Assembly: GCA_035294725.1 (NCBI GenBank)
Contig: DATGKK010000092.1
Location: forward strand, 1-53,142
Reading direction: 5' to 3'
DNA from: DATGKK01 sp035294725
GTDB taxonomy: Bacteria; Actinomycetota; Acidimicrobiia; Acidimicrobiales; Bog-793
DNA: 53,142 nt
Each line of letters begins with the position of its first letter. Within the stretch, counting starts at the first letter, position 1. The position numbers and the translations under genes were made by a program. Below the pieces are notes generated by a model that was given only the letters and a program-made list of their open reading frames with translations, was not told the origin of the DNA and did not search any database. This document shows positions 48,175 to 53,142 of this stretch, piece after piece.

Positions 48175-49338
48175 GTGCTGGCTGGGATCGGGACTGGAGT
48201 GATCACACCGGAGCCGCCGGTGATGCTGGCCGGCTTCGGCGGGAGGACGGCACCGGCGACCGAGGTCCACGACGACCTCGAGGTCCGCGTCCTCTACCTG
48301 CGGGCGGAGCACTCGGCGGTGGCCCTTGTCGTCTGCGACCTCCTCGGGATGTCCCCGAGCTTTGCGCTGCCCGTCCGGCGGGCCGTGGCCGACGAGCTCG
48401 GCCTCCCGGTCGCCGCCGTGCTGACCGCCGCCACGCACACCCACTCCGGCCCGAGCTGCATCGCCGGCTCGGAGGCGATCGGCTGGCCGACGCCTCCTGG
48501 CTACGCCGATCTCCTCGTTGGAGGTGCCCGGGCGGCCGCTGCGGCCGGCCTCGCCGGAGCCTCGCCGGCGAGGCTCTCGTGGGCTCAGGCTCGCCTGCCG
48601 CCCGGGCTCTCGGTCAACCGGCGCGGCCACCCCTACGAGCCGTGGTTCGCGCTCCTCGACGTGCGCCGCTCCGACGGGGCACGGCTCGGCACCCTCGCAA
48701 ACCTGTCCGTGCACCCGGTGGCTCTCGGGCCGGAGTGCCGAGCGGTCTCGAGCGACTGGGTGGGCCCGTTCCGGGAGGCGCTCGAACGGCGCCTCGGAGG
48801 GACTGCCCTCATGCTGAGCGGTGCCCTTGGGGACGTGAACCCCCGCCACGTCCACCGGCAGGGCAACGAGTGCCCGCGGGTCGACGGGTTCGCCGAGGCG
48901 GCCGAGCTCGGCGAGGAGCTGGCAGAGGCCGTCTCCGGAGCCATCTCCGGAACGCTGCCACTCGAGGACCAGATCGAGGTGCTGCGCTGCGAGAGGGTCG
49001 AGCTCCCGGTCGGCGACACGATGCTGGCGCGCCTTGGGCCAGCGGGCGGATCCGAGCGCGCTGAGGTGGAGCTCGTCGAGTGGTCGGTCGGCGGAGCCCG
49101 GCTCGTCTCGATACCCGGCGAGGGCTTCCACGCCCTCGGGAACGCCGTCGCGCGCGCACACCCGGGCCCCGTCCTCCTCGCCGGGCTCGCCCCCGTCTGG
49201 CAGGGTTACCTGCCCCTCCCGTTCACCGAGGGCTACGAGGAGTCGATGAGCTTCGGGGAGCCGTTCGTGAGCGCCGTGGTGACGGAGCTCCTTCGCGCAG
49301 GGACCGCTCAGTCGATCGACGGGGCTCCCGCCTCGTAG
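48175..49338 (+). CDS. Neutral/alkaline ceramidase-like hydrolase
   Basis: 387 residues with the N-terminal zinc domain of neutral ceramidases. GIGTGVITPEPPVMLAGFGG opens the family pattern; VLTAATHTHSGPS contains the zinc His88/His90 and the SGP loop with the catalytic Ser; ANLSVHPVALGPE has the next His; SSDWVGPFREAL and GALGDVNP follow, and SIPGEGFHALG near residue 315 gives the Glu. No signal peptide and no C-terminal Ig-like domain, unlike secreted ceramidases (about 650 residues), so it acts inside the cell and the natural substrate is probably a different amide. GAAAGGAG precedes GTG 48175. Its last 31 bp overlap the convergent enoyl-CoA hydratase. Confidence 0.85.
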   Translation: MLAGIGTGVITPEPPVMLAGFGGRTAPATEVHDDLEVRVLYLRAEHSAVALVVCDLLGMSPSFALPVRRAVADELGLPVAAVLTAATHTHSGPSCIAGSEAIGWPTPPGYADLLVGGARAAAAAGLAGASPARLSWAQARLPPGLSVNRRGHPYEPWFALLDVRRSDGARLGTLANLSVHPVALGPECRAVSSDWVGPFREALERRLGGTALMLSGALGDVNPRHVHRQGNECPRVDGFAEAAELGEELAEAVSGAISGTLPLEDQIEVLRCERVELPVGDTMLARLGPAGGSERAEVELVEWSVGGARLVSIPGEGFHALGNAVARAHPGPVLLAGLAPVWQGYLPLPFTEGYEESMSFGEPFVSAVVTELLRAGTAQSIDGAPAS

Positions 49339-50204
49339 GCCGGGTCCTCGAGACCGAGGTCCGGGAGGTCCGTGCTCACCTTGAGCGGGAAGTGGGGAGG
49401 CCTGTGCTCGAGGAACGACTCGACCCCCTCCCTCACGTCATCGGTGGCACCCCGCAGGTGCATGGCGAAAGAGTCGAGGCGGTGTGCCTCCATCGGGTGG
49501 CGAGCCCCTGCCATGTGGAGGACCATCTGGCGGGCAAGCGCGACCGACACGGGGGCTGTGTTCTCGACGATCTCGTGAGCGATGCCCCGGGCCGCCGGCA
49601 GCAGCTCCTCGGGCGGCACGACTCTCGAGACGAGGCCGGCCTCGAGCGCCTCCTCCGGACCGAACACCCGGCCCGTCACCACCCACTCCATCGCCCGGCT
49701 GAGCCCGACGATCCTCGGCAGGAACCAGCTCGAGGCGGCCTCGGGAACGATGCCCCGCCGAGCGAAGACGAACCCGAACTTCGCCGATCGCGACGCGATC
49801 CGCACGTCCATCGGCAGGCACATCGTGATCCCGACCCCGACCGCCGGTCCGTTGATCGCGGCGATCACCGGCTTTCGCAGCCCGAAGATCCGCAAGGCGA
49901 TCCTCCCGCCGCCGTCCCGACGGGCGTGAGCCCTCCGAGGCGGGCCGCCGTCGTCCTCCTCTCCCCCGTCGGGCCGGGCAGGATCGAACGTGTCGCCTCC
50001 CGCGGCGAGGTCCGCTCCGGCGCAGAAGGCGCGCCCGGCTCCGGTCACGATCACCACCCTCACGTCGTCGCGGCGATCGGCCTCGTCGAAGGCGGCCAAC
50101 AGCTCGTTCATCATCTGGCCCGTGAACCCGTTCAGTCGGTCGGGCCGGTCGAGCGTGACCGTCATGACCTGCTCTTCCACTACGACAGCGGCGTGGGGCG
50201 CCAC
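49308..50204 (-). CDS. Enoyl-CoA hydratase/isomerase family protein
   Basis: 298-residue crotonase homologue. VVVEEQVMTVTLDRPDRLNG near residue 10, VVIVTGAGRAFCAGADL oxyanion segment, a polar insertion (about residues 73-95, Asp/Arg-rich) seen in one actinobacterial subgroup, RKPVIAAINGPAVGVGITMC, then ARRGIVPEAASSWFLPRIVG with the catalytic-position Glu intact. C-terminal helices include FLEHRPPHFPLKVS. GTG 50204 is used with GGGAGG 5 nt upstream. Convergent, 31-bp overlap, with the ceramidase-like gene. Confidence 0.9.
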   Translation of the reverse strand: MAPHAAVVVEEQVMTVTLDRPDRLNGFTGQMMNELLAAFDEADRRDDVRVVIVTGAGRAFCAGADLAAGGDTFDPARPDGGEEDDGGPPRRAHARRDGGGRIALRIFGLRKPVIAAINGPAVGVGITMCLPMDVRIASRSAKFGFVFARRGIVPEAASSWFLPRIVGLSRAMEWVVTGRVFGPEEALEAGLVSRVVPPEELLPAARGIAHEIVENTAPVSVALARQMVLHMAGARHPMEAHRLDSFAMHLRGATDDVREGVESFLEHRPPHFPLKVSTDLPDLGLEDPAYEAGAPSID

Positions 50205-50335
50205 AACATCCTCCCTTCCGTTCGGCGCCGGGCCGAAAAGGGTCCGTCCGGCACCGCGACGACCCGCAGTCTCGCATCGTCCCTGCCGTGGCCGTGAGCT
50301 GCCCGACCGATCCGGGCCGCGCGCACAAGCTCCTT

Positions 50336-50341
50336 TAGGGT
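50336..50341 (+). promoter_or_regulatory. Candidate leaderless promoter -10 (TAGGGT)
   Basis: TAGGGT with a 7-nt gap to GTG 50349; no Shine-Dalgarno. Confidence 0.5.
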
Positions 50342-50348
50342 GAGCCGG

Positions 50349-51260
50349 GTGAGCGCAGGGACGGCCCGGGCCAAGATCACCTCCATCCGGCCTCCCGCGG
50401 CGCTGCTCGTCGCAGGCTCCGCGGTGTCGGTGCAGTTCGGCGCCGCGCTCGCCACCCAGCTGTTCCGGCGGGTCGGGCCGGCCGGCGCGGTCACGCTGCG
50501 GCTCGTGTTCGCCGCCGTCGCACTGCTCGCCGTCAACCGGCCGACCGCACGGCGCCTACGGGCCATCCCCCACCGGTGGCAGGACCTCGCGGTTGCCGCT
50601 TCGTTCGGGCTCGTGCTCGGCGCGATGAACCTCTCCTTCTACGAGGCGATCGCTCGCGTGCCGCTTGGCGTCGCGGTCACCGTCGAGTTCGTCGGCCCGC
50701 TCGCGGTGACGATCGGCGGCTCCCGCCGCCGAGCCGACGTGCTCTGGGCGGTCCTCGCTGGAGCGGGGGTGTTCCTCCTCGCCGGGGGCGGCCTTCTCGG
50801 TGGTCACCGCCTCGACCTCGCGGGGATCGGCTTCGCCGCCATCGCGGGATCCTGCTGGGGCGGCTACATCCTGCTGAACGCGGCCACTGGTCGCCGCTTC
50901 GGCGGAACCTCCGGTCTCGCGATCGCAATGGCGGTGGCCACCTGCGCGGTCCTTCCGTTCGGCATCGTCCAGGCCGGCACGCGCCTCCTCGGCCCGCTTG
51001 CGCTCGGCATCGGCCTCGTCGTCGCACTCCTCTCCTCGGTCATCCCCTACTCGTTCGAGATCGTCGCCCTTCGCCGCGTGACACCCCGAGCCTTCGGGAT
51101 CCTGCTCAGCATGGACCCCGCGCTTGCCGCCATCGCGGGCCTCGTCGTGCTCGGGCAGCACCTCGGCGGGAGCGAGATCTTGGCCCTCGTCCTCGTCGTG
51201 ATAGCAAATGCCGGCAGCGCCTACTTCGATGCTCGTGCACCCGTCGCCCCCTCGTCGTAG
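50349..51260 (+). CDS. EamA-family transporter (RhtA-like DMT permease)
   Basis: 303-residue membrane protein with about ten helices in two EamA halves. RPPAALLVAGSAVSVQFGAAL opens the first; ATQLFRRVGPAGAVTLRLVF and FYEAIARVPLGVAVTVEFVG are the diagnostic RhtA-like segments (threonine/homoserine exporter group); SCWGGYILLNAATGRRFGG and SVIPYSFEIVALRRVTPRAF belong to the second half, ending LVLGQHLGGSEILALVLV. Predicted exporter of small metabolites. GTG 50349 fits a leaderless start; an in-frame TAG-containing hexamer excludes nothing upstream. Divergent from the enoyl-CoA hydratase. Confidence 0.85.
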   Translation: MSAGTARAKITSIRPPAALLVAGSAVSVQFGAALATQLFRRVGPAGAVTLRLVFAAVALLAVNRPTARRLRAIPHRWQDLAVAASFGLVLGAMNLSFYEAIARVPLGVAVTVEFVGPLAVTIGGSRRRADVLWAVLAGAGVFLLAGGGLLGGHRLDLAGIGFAAIAGSCWGGYILLNAATGRRFGGTSGLAIAMAVATCAVLPFGIVQAGTRLLGPLALGIGLVVALLSSVIPYSFEIVALRRVTPRAFGILLSMDPALAAIAGLVVLGQHLGGSEILALVLVVIANAGSAYFDARAPVAPSS

Positions 51261-51658
51261 CGCTCAAGGTCCAGCGTCCGAGTGTGCCCTTTGACGGAGG
51301 GGCCGGTCAGTGGTACACCTCCGGCGGGAGGAACGACATGCGCGCTAGCCCGCCACCATGCTGTGCCGCGGCGCGCAAGAGCACGCGCGACGAAAGCGGC
51401 TAACCCCTCAGGCCGCGGACGTCCGCGTACACGCGGGGCAGGGAACTCGGCTGCCTTCGGAGAGAGCCCTGCCCCGCGACCTCTCCCGGCACCTCGTCGG
51501 AGCCGCCCGCCCCTCGGGTGCGGCACACGGTCTCGCCCGCAGCTGTCAGCTCCTACCCCCGGGGGAGCCGCGGCTCGTCGCAGCCATCGACCGAGCCGCA
51601 GAAGGGCACCAGTGATTGCGCATCACGCATACTGCTGGGGCGGGGAAGGAGGGGCATC
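51261..51658. other. Gene-free edge of decayed insertion region
   Basis: About 400 bp with long open frames on both strands but no recognisable protein; the frames are Arg/Pro/Ala-rich as expected of noncoding GC-rich DNA. AAGGAGG near the end belongs to the SnoaL-like remnant. No tRNA or att-like structure identified. Confidence 0.45.
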
Positions 51659-52019
51659 GTGCCAGACCGACAGGCTCGACAACCCGAGGAGCTCAACGGA
51701 TTGTTCGCCGACGCAGCGGACGCCGGTGACCCGGCCGGTGTCGCTGCGCGCCGCGAGGAGCAGACCGTGATGGCGTGCCCACGTGGGGGTCAACACGTGG
51801 GCCGCGAGGCCATAAGGAGGCTGCGGGAAGGGGTCCTGGCCAGCGGACCGCACTTCGAGCCCAAGCAGGCGGTGCCCGCAGCGGTGAGCGGCAACATCGC
51901 CCTTGCGGCCACCGTGGCCGAGAACGGCGCCAGAGCCCGGGCCCAGGTTGCCCGGCGCCAGGCCCGACGGTACCTCGCTGCGACTGCTGGACGTCCCCGA
52001 GGTCGCTCCCCATGCGTGA
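51659..52019 (+). pseudogene. SnoaL-like/NTF2-fold protein, frameshifted
   Basis: GTG 51659 with AAGGAGG upstream opens a SnoaL-like polyketide-cyclase/NTF2 domain: PEELNGLFADAADAGDPAGV, VGREAIRRLREGVLASGPHF, AVSGNIALAATVAENGARAR, AQVARRQ. At the last strand the frame is lost: an extra base in CCAGGCCCGAC near 51958-51966 turns the expected RRQPDGTSLRLLDVPEV into RRQARRYLAA. One base earlier in frame, GTSLRLLDVPEVAPHA is read and stops at TGA 52017-52019. So the gene is intact apart from a single-base insertion, or the sequence has an error there. It overlaps the MmcQ start (ATGCGTGA). Confidence 0.72.
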
Positions 52020-52440
52020 GCGGCGCACGGCGCTCGATGTGGCAGAGCGGCTGCGCGCCGCCGCACTGGCCTTGCCGGGAGTCGACGAGCGCGAGACATG
52101 GGGCAGGCCCACGTTCCGCGTTTGCGACAGGCTGTTTCTGACCCTGGCGCCGGATGGCTCCACGGCGACGATGAAGACCTCGCCCGCCGACCAGGCGGCG
52201 TTGATCGCCGCCGAGCCCGACGTGTTCTCCTTCGCGGCCTACCTGGGTCGCCATGGCTGGGTCTCCGTGTCTCTTGATCGCTGCGACCCCGACGAGGTCG
52301 AACAGATGGTCGTCGACTCCTGGAGGCGGCGTGCACCTCGCCGCCTCTCAGCCCGGGAAGTGGACGAGCGCAATACCGGTCAGAGCGGCTCGCCGACAAG
52401 GGCCGGAGGCTCTAGCGGTATGCGCGAGCACGCCCGATGA
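52012..52440 (+). CDS. MmcQ/YjbR family DNA-binding-fold protein
   Basis: 142 residues of the YjbR/MmcQ fold (CyaY-like), a common small actinobacterial family with no fixed biochemical role. ALALPGVDERETWGRPTFRV, RLFLTLAPDGSTATMKTSPA, ALIAAEPDVFSFAAYLGRHG and WVSVSLDRCDPDEVEQMVVD show the complete domain by residue 115; the last 27 residues are polar. The ATG lies 8 bp inside the end of the SnoaL-like remnant, and its own stop overlaps the next ATG (ATGA), so the three originally formed a translationally coupled operon. Confidence 0.85.
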   Translation: MRERRTALDVAERLRAAALALPGVDERETWGRPTFRVCDRLFLTLAPDGSTATMKTSPADQAALIAAEPDVFSFAAYLGRHGWVSVSLDRCDPDEVEQMVVDSWRRRAPRRLSAREVDERNTGQSGSPTRAGGSSGMREHAR

Positions 52441-52946
52441 TTGCGATCCGGGTGGATCTGTGGGTCGACCCGATCTGTCCCTACGCCTGGGTGGCGACAG
52501 CAGAAGGCGAGCGCATTCTCGGGCTACCGAAGACCGACGCAGGGACGAGAACGATCGCGCTTCCTGTCATCGCCCTGGATGCCCTCCGCACGCACCTGGA
52601 CACGTTCACGGCCAAGAGAAGGGATGCCTGGGTGTTCTCCCGAGACGGCCAACCGATCAATCCGCGCACGATCGACCGAGTCTGGACGCGCGTCCGGGGC
52701 AAGATCGGTCGTCCTGAGGTGCGACTCCATGACCTCCGTCATACCGGCCTCACCTTGGCCGCCCAGGCCGGGGCGACGACGGCCGAGCTGATGTTCCGGG
52801 GTGGACACTCATCACCAGCTGCTGCCCTCCACTACCAACAGGCTGCGAAGACACGCGACAAGGCCCTGGCCGAGGCGCTGGACAAGCTCGCGGCAGACGA
52901 CGGAACCGAACCAGGAGTCCGAGCGCCGAACCCGTCGATCTCTTAG
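52437..52946 (+). CDS. Chimeric ORF: DsbA-type N-terminus joined to tyrosine recombinase C-terminus
   Basis: 169 residues. Residues 5-21 (RVDLWVDPICPYAWVAT) are the start of a DsbA/mycothiol-dependent nitroreductase-like protein, with the CPYA redox motif, expected after MmcQ by ATGA overlap. Directly after, LGLPKTDAGTRTIALPVIAL opens the catalytic half of a phage-type integrase: HDLRHTGLTLAAQAGATTAE carries the H-x-x-R motif, RGGHSSPAAALHYQQAA the H/W and Tyr. Box I Arg and the N-terminal arm-binding domains are missing, so the recombinase is inactive. The join is in frame, which may be chance. Marks the junction of an integrated element with the chromosome. Confidence 0.8.
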   Translation: MIAIRVDLWVDPICPYAWVATAEGERILGLPKTDAGTRTIALPVIALDALRTHLDTFTAKRRDAWVFSRDGQPINPRTIDRVWTRVRGKIGRPEVRLHDLRHTGLTLAAQAGATTAELMFRGGHSSPAAALHYQQAAKTRDKALAEALDKLAADDGTEPGVRAPNPSIS

Positions 52947-53059
52947 CCCCTGTTTAGGACCTGTCCGCCCGGACATCGAGGCTGGGTCAGAAGGTCCACC
53001 GCCTCTGAAGCGAAAATGAGCTGAAGTCCGCACCGGTTCCGGGCGCGCCAGGTCGGGGT

Positions 53060-53095
53060 GCGGGGCGGAGCCCCGCTCGGGACGGAGTCCCGAGC
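53060..53095. repeat. Two adjoining perfect hairpins with GGA loops
   Basis: GCGGGGC-GGA-GCCCCGC (53060-53076) and GCTCGGGAC-GGA-GTCCCGAGC (53075-53095) share two bases and have the same 3-nt loop. They sit directly downstream of the gene that ends at the window edge (minus strand), so they could terminate it, or be a REP-like/insertion-sequence end element. Confidence 0.55.
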
Positions 53096-53096
53096 C

Positions 53097-53142
53097 TCAG
53101 GCCGCCGGGTTGAGGGTGACTTCGTGGCCGAGGGCCATCAGC
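53097..53142 (-). CDS. 3' end of an unidentified gene, possibly a transposase (partial)
   Basis: Minus-strand reading frame LMALGHEVTLNPAA then TGA runs off the window edge. Only 14 codons are visible. The ending resembles the tails of some insertion-sequence transposases, and the setting next to a recombinase remnant and paired hairpins fits, but 14 residues cannot prove it. Confidence 0.3.
   Translation of the reverse strand, partial: LMALGHEVTLNPAA

Noticed and set aside
51261..51615. Frames on both strands in the gap after the EamA gene
   Set aside because: No start-site features, no recognisable domain, composition of random GC-rich sequence.
1..53142. tRNA or rRNA genes
   Set aside because: Scanning the gaps for T-loop-like GGTTCRAnyCC and paired acceptor stems gave no convincing candidate; a tRNA/Infernal scan would be decisive.

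Overview
The window is very GC-rich DNA packed with short-spaced genes and many GTG starts, and looks like a chromosomal segment of a high-GC actinobacterium. Marker content (DUF3039 protein, SCO6745-family protein, type 1 IPP isomerase, CtaG-type assembly protein, DHA2 efflux pump, MmcQ next to a DsbA/mycothiol-type remnant) and the promoter style fit Actinomycetota, perhaps an Acidimicrobiia-like lineage; the class is inference. A striking property is that at least a dozen genes have an xAnnnT hexamer 6-8 nt before an ATG/GTG with no Shine-Dalgarno, i.e. they look leaderless, while operon-internal genes and some others have good Shine-Dalgarno sites.

Layout. 0-11.7 kb: 3' end of acetoacetyl-CoA synthetase; marR plus DHA2 efflux pump (4-bp overlap); a DoxX-Rieske fusion; tetR followed by a haloalkane dehalogenase; convergent type 1 IPP isomerase; SCO6745-family gene; aldo/keto reductase; CHAD protein divergent from an ABC-F ATPase. 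11.7-23.4 kb: FAH-family hydrolase with a GNAT/acyl-CoA synthetase (NDP-forming) fusion whose ATP-grasp part is shortened, then a respiratory/copper-handling neighbourhood (multi-TM protein fused to a SCO1 domain, a lipoprotein, NDH-2, an MFS permease, an exported protein, CtaG). 23.4-27 kb: a minus-strand group of quinone-oxidoreductase-like MDR, AlaX editing protein, alpha/beta hydrolase and enoyl-CoA hydratase. 27-39.2 kb: a pair of 37-bp interspersed repeats, signal peptidase I, amidohydrolase, SAM hydroxide adenosyltransferase, VOC proteins, DUF3039, MalY/PatB-like C-S lyase, 5-oxoprolinase genes pxpA and fused pxpBC separated by antiparallel ilvD, a CysE-like acetyltransferase and a site-2 protease with CBS domains.

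39.2-41.6 kb is an island of clearly lower GC with a TIGR04255-family gene, a small partner and another short ORF; the TIGR04255 gene is preceded by a likely leaderless 13-codon leader peptide ending in TGATG. 41.7-48.1 kb: a cold-shock protein with intrinsic terminator, a PIG-V-like membrane mannosyltransferase divergent from an envelope operon (YfhO/GT-C-like membrane protein, L,D-transpeptidase, D,D-carboxypeptidase). 48.1-51.3 kb: ceramidase-like hydrolase, enoyl-CoA hydratase and EamA exporter.

51.3-53.1 kb is a decayed insertion boundary: a SnoaL-like gene broken by one base, MmcQ/YjbR, a DsbA-type N-terminus fused in frame to the C-terminal catalytic half of a tyrosine recombinase, two GGA-loop hairpins and perhaps the last codons of a transposase. 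No rRNA, tRNA or convincing CRISPR locus was found. Best candidates for something undescribed are the TIGR04255 two/three-gene module with its leader peptide, the short ATP-grasp fusion, and the repeat pair at 27.1 kb.
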